A stretch of DNA of 64,000 nt from Epiperipatus broadwayi. Taxonomy: Eukaryota; Onychophora; Udeonychophora; Euonychophora; Peripatidae. The translations under genes were made by a program, and so were the position numbers. The notes under the pieces were generated by a model. It was not told the DNA's origin. It saw only the letters and a list, made by a program, of their open reading frames with translations, and searched no databases. The DNA is taken from the NCBI GenBank assembly GCA_028023455.1, contig JAQFVV010006470.1, positions 122,001 to 186,000 on the forward strand. The letters run 5' to 3'. Shown piece by piece: positions 13,831-24,960 of the stretch. How positions within the stretch are numbered: the first letter of the stretch is position 1; each line of letters opens with the position of its first letter.

Positions 13831-15125
13831 ATAGCATAAATATTGTTATTTGATCTGCCACAGACATATATTTCTACATATAAGTTGATCAGCAGTCTCA
13901 TTTATAATTTAGCCAGATATAGTTAAATGTAATAGCTCAGTATTTCTAATTCTTCCAGGTATACTTATTTGTATATCAGTAATATAAATAGCTATATGTA
14001 TTCATTTTTATTTTATTTTAATTGAGATGTATCTGCATATAAGAAGTTAATAATTTATGATTTACCTTATTAAAAATGTCTTTTGATTATACATATTTAA
14101 GACATTTACATATTTACTTTTTATCACTACCAAAACATTTTCACATAGCTATAATTATTCATAATTTATTTTAAGAAAAAAACATTTTGTTTTGTTTTTT
14201 TGTTTTATAAACACATATAAGTATTAAATATTTCATAAAATTGTTACTTTCATTTTATCCAGTTTGTTCCTTCACTTCAGGTCACTACTGCTTTCAAAAG
14301 GGGGTCATTTTATTTAAGCTGAAAGACATTATTTACATTCCATGATGTTCACTCAGGCAAATCTTGGAGGATCATGAATATGGATGAAGGGATGAAGCTA
14401 TTACTGATTAGCCTTTCATCATTATTATTTCCTTATTAACACTTTCTTTTTTATCATTAGCAGTGTGGCTGTAAATATTACATTCCAAGGTGACTAAAAT
14501 CAATTATAAACTAAACAGTTAAGCAACATTTAAATAAAATTTTTTAACTTTTTAACTCATTCACTTTTCTTACTTTTTAACTCCTTTTAAAAATAAATAA
14601 AAAATCTAAACTAAATCTCCCTCTGAACCTCTGCTTTCTGGATTGATTCTGCAGCACTTGCTACTGTATCTGATTTGTTACACAGCTTTCAATAAGCCTG
14701 AGTGTTTTCCTCTTCTTAAGGATTGGACACTACTTTTAGTGAGACAGATAAGTAATCATGAGGATTAAACCATGTGTTTCAATTTGATAAGTCTGTCTCA
14801 AGCAATTACAACACTTTGTATGACAACATCTTTTCAAAATTTAAAAATGTAATATTTTAACAAATTCCAGCTTTATCATAATTTACAATTATAAAATCGA
14901 TAATGAAGGCTTATCTCTTTTTTTTCTAAGTTATAGAAAATAATGCATAGAAAAATGATTTTCTTGTAAAATTTAAAACTTTTTGCCTCATATTTTTTTA
15001 AAAAATATGAGATCAACTTCTTCCATACACATCCGCCTTTTTTTTAAGGTGGGAGGATAAAATAGCTCTTAGAATACATACACACATGAAACAGTTTCTG
15101 TTTCAATATATATATATATATATAT
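13831..15125. other. AT-rich non-coding sequence
   Basis: No gene recognised. A short perfect palindrome of the form CTCATATTTTTT/AAAAAATATGAG lies at about 14987-15011. A (TA)n run at about 15106-15126 abuts the left end of PLE2. Confidence 0.55.
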
Positions 15126-15273
15126 AATTCAAACAAATATATTTAACACAGTATTCAAAACTAAATAATATATTCTTTACCAATTGTTTCACTGACAATC
15201 TTTATCAACTGTTAATACAAATGTACAAAAAATAAAAACTTGTTTTACCCATAATTCAATCTATTCAAATTTC
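15126..15273 (+). repeat. left terminal inverted repeat of PLE2
   Basis: About 148 bases starting AATTCAAACAAATATATT are the reverse complement of 16341-16500 with a few mismatches and one indel of about 12 bases. Shared blocks include ATTTAACACAGTATTCAAAA and AACTGTTAATACAAATGTAC. Penelope-like elements are known to carry terminal repeats in direct or inverted orientation, which matches. Confidence 0.88.
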
Positions 15274-15907
15274 CCACAATTCTGTTGTCTCAGATAAAAT
15301 ATAAAGAATTTAAAGTATATTGTAGATATGTTGATGATGTATTTATATGTGCACATAATGAAATAATAGTTAATTTGTTTAGTGAGTTAAATATGATTAA
15401 TAATGTAAAATGGATGTTAAACGAGAAGAAGGAAGATTCTATAAAGTTTTTAGATATATTTACTAAAAGAAATAATAATGTGTTTGATTATAATATGATT
15501 TTAAAGCCTGTGAAAATTAGGGGTTATATTCCATATAATTCTAAAGTTCATATGGGTCATAAATTAGCTGGTTTGAAGTTATTTTTGTTTAGAAATGATT
15601 ATTTGTGCAAATTTGTTAGTGATAAAATTGAAAATATTAATGCATATATAACTGATATGTTGAATGTTGGTTATGGAAAAAATATTATTTATAATATAAA
15701 TACCAAATATAATCAAAATAAAAGTAATAATAAGAAAATATTAAATAAATTAAAAAGTGATAAATGGATTTATATTTCTTTTATATCTAATCAATAAGCT
15801 AAATTAATTAATAAACTTTATCATGGTTTGTGTATAATTTCTTTTTTCTCTTCAAATAATATAAATGATATGATAAATAACTCTAAAGCCAAGATTTCTA
15901 AGTTTGA

Positions 15908-15958
15908 ATTAAGTTCTGTTATATATATATATATATATATATATATAACAGAACTTAA
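15908..15958. repeat. (TA)n palindrome inside PLE2 (first)
   Basis: A (TA)n core is flanked by perfectly inverted 14-base arms, GAATTAAGTTCTGT on the left and ACAGAACTTAATTC on the right. It interrupts the stretch between the RT and the GIY-YIG module. The right arm is an inverted copy of sequence that reads in frame on the left, so the insertion created the palindrome. Confidence 0.9.
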
Positions 15959-15976
15959 TTCATATCTAAATACATT

Positions 15977-15979
15977 TTC

Positions 15980-16027
<48 letters not shown>

Positions 16028-16029
16028 GA
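15977..16029. repeat. (TA)n palindrome inside PLE2 (second)
   Basis: About 20 TA units are flanked by TTCCAACA and TGTTGGAA. It sits immediately before the conserved ECGCG endonuclease segment, only about 20 bases after the first palindrome. Confidence 0.9.
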
Positions 16030-16340
16030 ATGTGGTTGTGGAATAAAATATGTAGGGAAATCCAAATGTACATTACAAAAATGATATAATGATCATAAGA
16101 CATTATATAAACATGTACTGAAAGAAAATATATCTTCAGTAAATAAGAATATTCCATCAATTATATTTGATCATAATAAAACATGTAATTATGGTTTTAA
16201 ATTTAATAATAGAGATATATTAATTATTCAAAACGAAAGGTGCTGTGAAAAACATAAAATTAGAGGCAATGATGATATCTAGGAATAGAGGTGGTTTAAT
16301 GAATAGACAATCGGCTAATATAAAGACTACAGAAATGTGC

Positions 16341-16500
16341 GAAGTTTGAATGGATTGAATTATGGGTAATGCATGTTTTTATTTTTTGTACATTTGTATT
16401 AACAGTTGATAAAGATAGTCAGTGAAACAATTGAAAGTACTTCTGGTAAAGAATATATTATTTAATTTTGAATACTGTGTTAAATATATTTGTTTGAATT
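16341..16500 (-). repeat. right terminal inverted repeat of PLE2
   Basis: Reverse complement of 15126-15273, from GAAGTTTGAATGGATTGAAT to ATATTTGTTTGAATT. It carries an extra segment of about 12 bases near 16429-16445 that the left copy lacks. Together the arms show that the element is bounded and was inserted as a unit. Confidence 0.88.
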
Positions 16501-16503
16501 ATT

Positions 16504-18744
16504 ATTATATGATTTAAAAAGACAGACATTTAATGGTTGTAGTTATATATATATATAATGGTCCAAAGAAGAGTCATACCATATCTGCACTACAAGGGCG
16601 CCATCTAGGCATTTGAACCTAGAAAAATTTATAAAGTAGGCAGATACGTGCTGTTAAGATCCCACTATATTTATTTTAGACCGTTAGCCCAAGTCACTAG
16701 CTCAGCAGAGTAGCAGATATTTAAAACATCTCTATAAGTTTTCATAATGATATATTTTATAAGTTCTTATCTAAGAATATTTTCTATATTAAAAAAACAA
16801 ATAAAATAAGCCACTGCCAGTAATTAACACACAAACATTTATTTACGCACATATATAATCATTTTAAATTTGAAGAATAACATTTATTATTTAGATTTTA
16901 ATATTAACTTCTAATTTTAATTATTATTTTAAGATTTTAAATCATCCACACAGATGAAATTTATATTTATTTTAAGATTGTTGAGTATGAGTAAACTACA
17001 TAGATTTGCATTTGAAAATAAAATATTCTATCCATTATTTAACTTTAAGCCAAAAATTCGCAGTCAAACTGGCGTCAATCCATCTGATACATTGACGTAT
17101 TCAATGTAACATGAATACGGCAGCACAAAATAGGTTAAGAGAAGAAATTGACTCTTGTCCAGATAGGAATACTACAGCTATCTGACGAGAAGAGCAATAA
17201 AAACAACTCCATAGGAAGGGACTGCAGTTCCCATATTTCCATCCCATTCCATAGGCAAAACAGGGGGTGAGCGGCATATAAAGTGATTCTGCCCATAGCG
17301 AATCTCGTACTACATCTACAAATTACACCAATATATCCAATCCATTGACCTAATTAAACTATGGAATGAATAACCTAAGATTACCTTGCCTAATATAACT
17401 TTACAAATCTATATAGCCATTCACGCCCGACTGAAATTTAACATTTATATAAATTTGCACATATGGATTTTATAAAAGTTTGTTGTTTAATGTTGAGCAT
17501 AGATCGACTACACAGATTACACACTCAAAAATATTTCAAAATAAACATAAATGATCAAAACATAAAGTCATTTATGTAATTGCAGAGGGAATTCACAAGA
17601 AACCCAATGGCATTTATCATAAGATGCTGCATTGACACCAATAACTAAAAAGACATCCGTATAAATACATTTTAAATATTCAACGTAAGATATCATTTTT
17701 TATCGAATGTCTATATATTTTGATCAAATATGAAAACAAAAACATAATTAAACATGAATGAATCCATGCAAGCATCTATGCCCACTTAAATTTAATGCAT
17801 TTAATTTATTTATACTAATAAATATTAATAGAAATAAAATAAAAATGGAAATGATTTTTTAGCAAACTTAAATGTAAAAAAAATAAACAATAATTGATTT
17901 GGAAAAGTCAGATTATAGTTTATTTTACAAACAATTAGATTTAGTTTGTTTATTAAACTTGTCAAATCTTGATGAAAGTTCTTAATTACTTTAAATTTTA
18001 AAATTGTTCAGTTTAATAGCATACAGTAGAAGAGTCACAGTTCTTGGTGCCAATTCCCTTGATGTCCCCAGTGGAAGACCGGTCTAGGATTCTGGAGGTG
18101 GCCTTAGCTGGTTCCATTCCAGTATCACAGTCATTTAATTTTTAAATAATTGGGAGAGGGTGATGTGTGCATCCTATCACACCTCTCAAAATGATCAAGC
18201 TGCAACTGTCTGGAACTGTTTTAATTTGAATTGTTTTACTTTTATAATGATCCTATAGATTCCATGAACAAAACGTCACTAATCCATCATTTTTATAAGG
18301 GTCCAAGCTGAGGCTTGGTGCTTTCATTGGTCAAGCTAATTCTTTTTATTCTCTTATCTATATCTTTCCCTCTGCCTTTTTAATTTATAAGAGCCCCAAG
18401 GACTAGTTTGTTTTTCAATTAATTTATAAAACATTCACTTCCATTTACAAAAATATATATAAATCTTTTCACAAATATATTTTATTTTTACGCCTTGTAC
18501 TTTATTTTTTATAAAAAATATATGTTCAAACACTCTTTTTTTATAAAAAAAAAAAACTTGTAAAGTTTTGCACCTGTGTGAATATATATATGTGTATACA
18601 TGTTTAATAACTCATTAATTTTTTTTAGCTTTTAGTTTTTAATAAATTTATTTTTATTTCCGAAATTAAAAGTTTTTATTTTAAATTACTGTAACAGCAT
18701 ATTTATATATCATTACAATATATATCATCATCATCATTATCAAC
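16504..18744. other. non-coding sequence with three less AT-rich islands
   Basis: No long frame or recognised domain. Three islands stand out for higher GC: 16555-16720 (contains GGGCGCCATCTAGG and a weak B-box-like TTTGAACC), 17040-17330, and 18020-18400. The last contains the inverted pair CCAAGCTGAGGCTTGG and TATA-like words, and could be a remnant of a solo LTR or SINE. I could not align them to each other or to the other elements in the window. Confidence 0.4.
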
Positions 18745-18775
18745 CATTATCAATACACTGCAGGATGAAGGTCTC

Positions 18776-20317
18776 TCAAAGTTTAATCCATCTTCTCCAA
18801 TCTTCAGCTTCTCTTCTCCACATCACCCCTGCACACTTTCTTATTTCATGCATCAATCTCACATGTGGTCTCTTTCTGGGTCTTTTACAATCTCTTGGAA
18901 TCCAGTTTAAAATTTCAATTGTCCATCTATTATCATCTCTTCTAGCAATATGACCAGCCCAACTCCACTTCAATCTTTTAATTTTTTCAATGAGGTCAGT
19001 AACACCTGTTTGTTCTCTTACCCATACATTGTGTTTTCAATCTCTTTGTGTTACTCCCAACATACATCTCTCCATACTTCTTTGAGTGGTCTGAAGTCTC
19101 TGTATTGCTCTACTATTAAGTGTCCAAGTCTCAGATCCATAAGTAAGAACTGGTAAAACACATTTGTTAAAAACCTTCCTTTTCAAACACAAAGGCATAT
19201 TTCCTTTTAGTATCAAGTTATTTCTACCAAAAGCACTCCAACCAAGTTTAATTCTATGATTAATTTCTGCCATTATGTTTTCACCTGTATTAATAATCTG
19301 ACCAAGGTATTTGTAACTGTTAACTTCTTCTAATTCATCATAATCAATCTTTATTTTCATATTTTGAGCAAATCGATTAAACATTACTTTAGTTTTTTGA
19401 ACATTTATCTTTAGTCCTACTTTCTTACTTTTATCTGATAATTCTTGCAACATATCCTGCAGCTCTGAAGCATTATTTGCAAAAAAACTACATCATCTGC
19501 AAAATCTAAATAACTTAAATAATCTCCATTTACTTTCACTCCTTTAGTTTCTCATTTTAATCCACAAAATACTTCTTGCAGCACTGCTGTAAAAATTTTT
19601 GGAGATATGGAGTCACCTTGTCTTACACCTTTCTCAAAGTTGACTTTCCAGGTATCATTATGTAATCTAATTGTTGCTGTTGCATTTTTATAAATATTCT
19701 TCAAAATATGACAATATCTTGGATCTATACCTTGATGATCCAATGCTTTAATCACTGAAGAAATGTTTATAGAATCAAATGCCTTTTCATAATCTACAAA
19801 TCCAAAACATAATGACAACTCTTATTCATTTGTCCTTTCTATAACTTCTGTCAACACCTGGATATGATCTACTGTACTAAAACCACTTTTAAATCCGGCT
19901 TGTTCTCTTGGTTGGTGGAAATCCAATGTTCTCTGTAGACAGTTGTAATTATCTTGGTAAAATTTTTATATAAAACTGATAAAAGGCTGATAAGTCTGTA
20001 ATTTTTAATATCTTCTTTATCACCTTTTTAAAATATTAATATTTTTACTGCATTCTTCCAATAATCTGGTACATCTTTATCATTTAGACATTTGGTATAT
20101 AACTTTGCTAATTTTTTTTCTATTTCTTCACCTGCTTCTTTAATATATCAATTATAATTCCATCATTACCTGGAGCCTTTCCATTCTTCATACATTTAAT
20201 TGCATGTCTCACTTCTTCATTTAAAATTCTGGGCACTTCGGAAGATGTAATAGATATAGGAGGTACTTGTTCTTTATTACTATATAATTCTTGATAAAAA
20301 TCTTCTACCAATTTCAT
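18776..20317 (-). pseudogene. RTE reverse transcriptase and C-terminal region
   Basis: Reverse transcriptase read in broken minus-strand frames: a GKAPGNDGI segment (near 20175), FVDYEKAFDSI with the first catalytic Asp (near 19790), GVRQGDSISPKIF (near 19625), and the second catalytic box LDFADDVV (near 19500). Then follow a KYLGQIINTG segment, LPVLTYGSETWTL (near 19150), RSMERCMLG and, after a stop, WAGHIARRDDNRW (near 18950). A stop lies at about 19551. The T run at the FADD box is one base short of frame, giving a frameshift near 19490. Order and motifs are those of RTE/BovB LINEs. Confidence 0.88.
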
Positions 20318-20463
20318 GATGTCATCTCTCTTTTTAGTAAAAATTCCACCTTTTTTTCTTATTGCAGATATAAATTTCCTACCAATACCAAAATGTTGTT
20401 TTACATTCTTAAGACTTTTATTTTCTTCTACAGCTTTCCTTGCTAGTTCACAATTATACTTTC

Positions 20464-21585
20464 TTATATCATTTTCAACTCTTTTCCCACCATTTTACAA
20501 AATTCGAGATATTCAATTCTTTTTAATGCATTATTTTTGTATATCTTCATATTCATTCTTTTCTCCATAAATCCTCTAGTCTCAGTAGAAATTTTATTGG
20601 TCAATTGCTGCTTTTTTCTACCAGCTATCATTGTTGCAGTTTTTAAAAGTGTATCAGTTATTTTCATATTAAATTCATTCAAATCCGAATCATGCTCAAA
20701 ATCTACTAATACTTGAAACCGATTTCTAAGTTCTAATTTAAATTCATTAGAATGTTTCTGAAGATTAGGAATATCAACTGTAAATATTGTTTTTCTTAAT
20801 AATTTTTGTCTCTCTAGTTTCACATTAACATGTATCTTACACCTTACTAATCGATGATTACTTCCTGTGTTAAATTTATTAAGAACAATACAATCTTGAA
20901 ATATGTTTTTCCTATTAGTCAAAATATAATCCAATTCTGCTGTACCTTCATTTGGATGCTTCCATGTCATTTCCTTTTAACATTTTCCTCAAAAAAAGAA
21001 TTCATAATATAAAGTTTTTCTTTTTCTGCAAACTCCACAAGTCTATGTCCTCTCTCATTTCTATTACCACAACCAAAATTACCTACAGCACTTTCATCTT
21101 TCATTTGTTTACCAATTCTAGCATAAGTCTCCCATAACGATTTTAAAATGTTGTTTACTCTGATCAAAAGCCTTTTTGTACATCCATATAGAAATCTTCT
21201 ACTACTTCATCATATGAGAACTTGTAGGGGCATAAACCTGAATTATCTGCATTTAATATCTGGTATTAAGTTGTATAACTAATCTTGCCCCTCTGTCTGA
21301 TACACCATCAATCTCCACAATAGTGTTCTTCCACTTTTTATTTATAATGAATCCTACTCCACTTGTATTTACAATATTTGTGCCTTTATAATAGAGTATA
21401 TGTCCACTTTTTAAATCAATTGTCTCTTCACTTTTTCTTCTAACTTCACAAAGTCCAAGAATGTCCCATTTAATATAAGAGAGTTCTTCTAATTCTTGCA
21501 ATCTTCCTTCACTTGAAAGTGATCTGCAGTTGTAAGTACCTAAATAAAAAGTCTTCATCAAATGGCAGTCTGGGTCCACAATCAA
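20464..21585 (-). pseudogene. RTE endonuclease region
   Basis: Minus-strand frames cover an exonuclease-endonuclease-phosphatase fold. Visible motifs are GTYNCRSL (Asn motif, near 21535), LGLCEVRR (catalytic Glu, near 21450), GVGFIINKKW (near 21345), a VYAPTS strand after a stop (near 21235), and ELDYILTNR followed by GSNHRLVR (near 20850). In active enzymes of this family the last motif is SDH; here the Asp reads as Asn, which would damage the active site. Frames switch at about 21253, 21167 and 20967. Beyond 20760 it continues into a linker of unknown fold. Confidence 0.82.
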
Positions 21586-21809
21586 CTCAGAGGTAAAAAG
21601 CCAATAAACTCATCATGCTGGCTAATGCATGTTGGTGAGCAGCCCATCCATGTTCATATACTATATGAATAATCACATAGTAATTACAGATACAATGACA
21701 AGACTGTATGGAGTAGACATTAGGAATTTGCCCTGCTCGGTTCCTTTAAGGCCTCCAAGAGGAATCAAAGGGTCTCCTTTCAGTTAATAGCAAACTCCTT
21801 TCTGCAGCC

Positions 21810-21810
<1 letters not shown>

Positions 21811-21843
<33 letters not shown>

Positions 21844-21850
21844 TTAATGC

Positions 21851-21890
<40 letters not shown>

Positions 21891-21900
21891 GCATTAAATC
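21811..21900. repeat. double (TA)n block with perfect inverted arms
   Basis: A (TA)n run (21811-21840) is followed by GATTTAATGCTTAA (21841-21854), a second (TA)n run, and the exact inverted arm TTAAGCATTAAATC (21887-21900). It separates the 5' end of the minus-strand RTE copy from the plus-strand RTE fragment. The form is the same as in the two palindromes inside PLE2. Confidence 0.92.
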
Positions 21901-21949
21901 ACCACATATGGCTAAGAAATTCAGAAAGGCCCTCTGTGAACTAATATAG

Positions 21950-22612
21950 AAATATATTAGAGTTTGTATTTTAAAATAGTATTTATATATTGTCATATTT
22001 TAAAGAATTTTTATGAAAATGCAACAGCAACAATTATATTACATAATGGTAAATTTACTGATAAAGTCAACATTGATGAGGGTCTAAGACAGTGGGACTC
22101 CATATCTCAAAAAACATTTTACAGAAATGCTGGAAGAAGCATTCTGTGGATTAAAATGGAAAGGTAAAGGTGTGAAAGTAAATGGTGATTACTTAAGTCA
22201 TTTGGATTTTGCAGATGATGTAGTTGTTTTTGGAAATAATATTTTTGAGCTGGTGCAAATGTTGCAGGAGTTATCAGATGAAGATAGGAAAGTAGGTCTA
22301 AAGATAAATGTGATTATGTTTAATGGATTTTTTTGAAATAATAAAATTAAGATTGATTATAATGAGTTACAAGAACTTGGTCTGATTATTAATACAGAAG
22401 GAAAAATAATGGATGAAGTTAATCATGGAATTAAAATTATTGGAGAGCTTTTGGTAGAAATAAATTCATAGTAAAACAAAAATATGCCTACATGTTTGAA
22501 AAGAAAGGGTTTTTAATAAATGTGTTTTACTAGTTCTTACATAAGGATCTGAGATTTGTACACTTAATAGAAAAGCAATACAGAGACATCAGACCACTCA
22601 AAGAAGTATGGA
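21950..22612 (+). pseudogene. RTE-type LINE fragment, second copy
   Basis: A 5'-truncated, decayed RTE copy in the opposite orientation to 18745-21812. It matches that copy from CHILKNFYENATATI (near 21995) through EEAFCGLK (near 22130-22155), the catalytic box LDFADDVVVF (near 22205-22235) and LQELSDEDRKVGLKINV (near 22265-22313) to the RSMERC region. The match stops at about 22612, where the left LTR of the next element begins. Many stops and small deletions show that it is dead. Unlike the other copy, it keeps the frame at the FADD box. Confidence 0.85.
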
Positions 22613-23956
22613 TTTACTCTCACAACTGTAATATATATCCCCAATGTGTATTTATGGTCATCCTAAGGACATCAAGTGTAAATCCTATAAGAATATAAGA
22701 ATTATACAAAGTGGATATATTACCAACAAAAATTCTATTTACATAATGTGACAGAGGTTTTGACTATCAGCTAGCTCAGTCTCATGTTAGGGTGGGATCA
22801 CAGCTTGGAGTAGCTATGAATGGGGTTAAGAGTTCTTTTTTTTAAACATAAAAAATAATAATAACTAAATAAATGGATTTACAATCAAATAACTAATTAA
22901 ATACTCTAATTTCTTGGTATATTTATTTAATATTATAAAAACAATGTATTTATTACTCTGTCATTTCAAATCACACACATACATCATTTTTTCCAATAGA
23001 TCTCTCATACATATCTTAATTAGTTAAGGTCGATACTTTAAAAAAGTTTGTATCATGTGACTTTCAACACTAATTACTTTATTACATCTGTAATAGAACG
23101 AGGCTTTAAGTTAACCTTCTTAAATTAGTCCATATGTCACCTTCACTTATTAATGCAAGTACAAAATTTCCTTTTCATAAAAAAAATTAAAAATCAATGA
23201 TTAAAGTTCTTTACCTGGCTTTACCCGAGAAATTAGTAGAAGCAGATTTATTTATTTGTTAAAAAAGTTCCCTTTCACAGGTTAATCAGGCAAAGGTTTG
23301 ACATCTTCATGTCCATTGTCTGGCAAGGTTCATCTGTTTCCACATTGGGAATTATGTGTCATTTCGAGGCATCATGGTTTTATTGTTCGAGGCAGCTACA
23401 GCAGGTTGTAATTAAAGGTTTGAATCTGATGCAGCCTTCTCTTACCCTGACATTACTATTGAAATTGTCATTATATAAGCTAAATAATTAAAACCTTTTA
23501 GGTATTCATGGTTGTAGCTCTGCCAGAAAAAGATCAAATGCATTCTGGGTGGCTCACTTTTATAGCCCCCTCCATTTGTTCAGGAAGCTTTTTTTTTATC
23601 TCACTACCGATTTTCAATGTGGACTAACCAGATCTGTTAAACGTGTGATAACTCTTGTCATAGTTTCTATTGTAATATAACAGAAAATGGAATTTCATTC
23701 TGCCAGAAATATCTAGTTTTTAAAGCATGAAACAAAACCTTGTTTCTCTTTTTTCACTACTTAATTCATTCATACATGCATTTGTCCCATGCACATATAT
23801 ATCATTTCAAAATGATAAAGTCCCTCCTCTCGCATTTGTGTATTTGTAATCACCACCACATAATAAAAACATTAAATATTATATATATTTGCATCTACAT
23901 ATGTTTACTGATTAAATAATACTATTTGTGAATGGGTTCGAACCAATTCTGTCACA
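22609..23956 (-). repeat. LTR of gag-only element (3' LTR relative to gag)
   Basis: About 1348 bases align collinearly with 25478-27662 once a nested insert is removed, with substitutions and small indels throughout. On the minus strand it starts TGTGACAGAATTGG and ends in ...AAATCCA, giving TG...CA ends. The minus strand just inside it has a purine-rich run, GGAGAAGGGG (about 23960-23972), as expected for a polypurine tract next to a 3' LTR. The outer boundary with the RTE fragment is approximate. Confidence 0.75.
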
Positions 23957-24020
23957 ATACCCCTTCTCCAAAAGCCTTCAAATATCTTTGCATATTTTGA
24001 TGGCTCATTTTGGTACAATA

Positions 24021-24960
24021 CTATCTGTTTCGCCTCATGTATCCCTCTGCTTCTTTTTCTGGTCTGACATTCAGCTTCTCAGGTGGTCTCTTCTCTTCAG
24101 GTGTTTCTCTCCATTTTGGAAAGGTCTTCATTCCCATTCTCCACTCTCTTTCATCTGTTTTTACTGCTTCACATTGCCTGCTGTAGTCATATGAGATCAT
24201 GTCAATGGCATTGAGCAACTTGGTGATCTCTTAAATGGATGCTTTCCCTGGCCCCAAGATCATCTGTTCCACTTTCATGGGCATGCTATGTCTTACAATG
24301 TAAAGTATATGACTCTCTGTCAGGTTGCATGCATCCAATGTTTTTAGTCTAGCCACCTGTTTATGAAAAAATTGTAAATAGCTAGCGTTGCAACCTTCTT
24401 TAAACTTTTCTTGCATAATTTGATAGCACGTTAACTCCTGCCTATTCTCGGACCAAAAGACCTCTCTCACTTCTTTTTGATATTCTTCAAAAGGAGCTGG
24501 CTGTCGACCGAGCATGTTTTACGATGACTGGGCATTGTCTGTTAGGTTGCCACGTGCAAAAATTACCTTACTTTCTTCCATCATGGAATTTATAATGAAA
24601 TATTTTTTTAGGCTATGTAGATGCTCGCCAGGTGCTTTCCCATTCTACCTGCAAATGGATAAATTTTTAGGAATTGGTTCACACTCCCTTGCACCATCGT
24701 GTAACTTATTACCGCTGCTGGTTTACCTGAGGGCTTTACTTGAGCACCTTGCTTATGTTCATCTCCACTCTCCATATCTGACTTTTCCCCTTCCTGTTCT
24801 CCAAAATCATTTTTGTTTTTAATTCCCACTTTCTGTTCTAATCTATCCATTCTTTTTTCTATTTCTCTGAATCTTAATTCTAAACTTTCAAGCTTTCTCA
24901 AAATTCACTCAAAAATATTTTCCTGTTTTTCTTTTTCCATTTTATGTTGTGCTTTTGTTT
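24021..24960 (-). pseudogene. gag-like gene of the LTR element
   Basis: Minus-strand gag-like sequence in three frames. The N-terminal part (24960-24608) is a coiled coil, RKLESLELRFREIEKRMDRL, followed by an acidic, charged linker. A frameshift near 24640 leads to the capsid-like part (24515-24231) with FEEYQKEVREVFW, LQFFHKQVARLKTLDACNL and TESHILYIVRHSMP. The last part (24218-24021) is basic and rich in Arg, Glu and Lys. The capsid-like part is clearly related to 36127-35882 in the gypsy element: FW-x(3)-RQE, FFH-Q-x(3)-L-TL and L-ES-I---I. No protease, RT or integrase was found between the LTRs. I see no zinc knuckle. Confidence 0.72.

Larger units (their letters stand above)
15285..16348 (+). 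pseudogene. Penelope-like element 2 (PLE2), RT and GIY-YIG
   Basis: A 5'-truncated Penelope-like element. The open frame 15285-15797 (170 codons) starts inside the RT palm: it carries the catalytic box CRYVDDVFICA (about residues 13-23), a KFLDI segment (about 53-57), a LKPVKIRGYIP segment and LFLFRNDYLCKF. After a stop, the reading continues through KFELSSV, then two (TA)n palindromes, then the endonuclease segment ECGCGIKYVGKSKCTLQK near 16027-16080, which has the C-x-C-G-x-x-YVGK spacing of the GIY-YIG module. A frameshift near 16245 is followed by a C-terminal tail ending about 16348. Flanking inverted repeats define the element as about 15126-16500. It is inactive as it stands because of its stops, frameshift and (TA)n insertions. 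The apparent start Met is not a true start. Confidence 0.85.
18745..21812 (-). mobile_element. RTE-type LINE, near full length, inactivated
   Basis: A non-LTR retrotransposon of RTE/BovB type on the minus strand. Reading 5' to 3': a leader from about 21812; an apurinic endonuclease-like domain (21585-20860); a reverse transcriptase (20317-19450); and a C-terminal region ending with a WAGHIARR-DDNRW signature at about 18950. The 3' end near 18725-18745 is a short GAT/GATGAT repeat run rather than poly-A, as is common for RTE elements. The reading frame is broken by several stops and at least one frameshift, so it cannot move by itself. Its 5' end abuts a (TA)n tract at 21811-21840. Confidence 0.88.

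Noticed and set aside
18765-21137. Plus-strand frames over the RTE element
   Set aside because: They are antisense shadows of the minus-strand RTE reading frames.
23930-23956. GGGTTCGAACC as a tRNA T-loop
   Set aside because: It lies at the end of an LTR, no tRNA fold can be drawn around it, and the partner LTR has the diverged form GGGTTTGAACCC.
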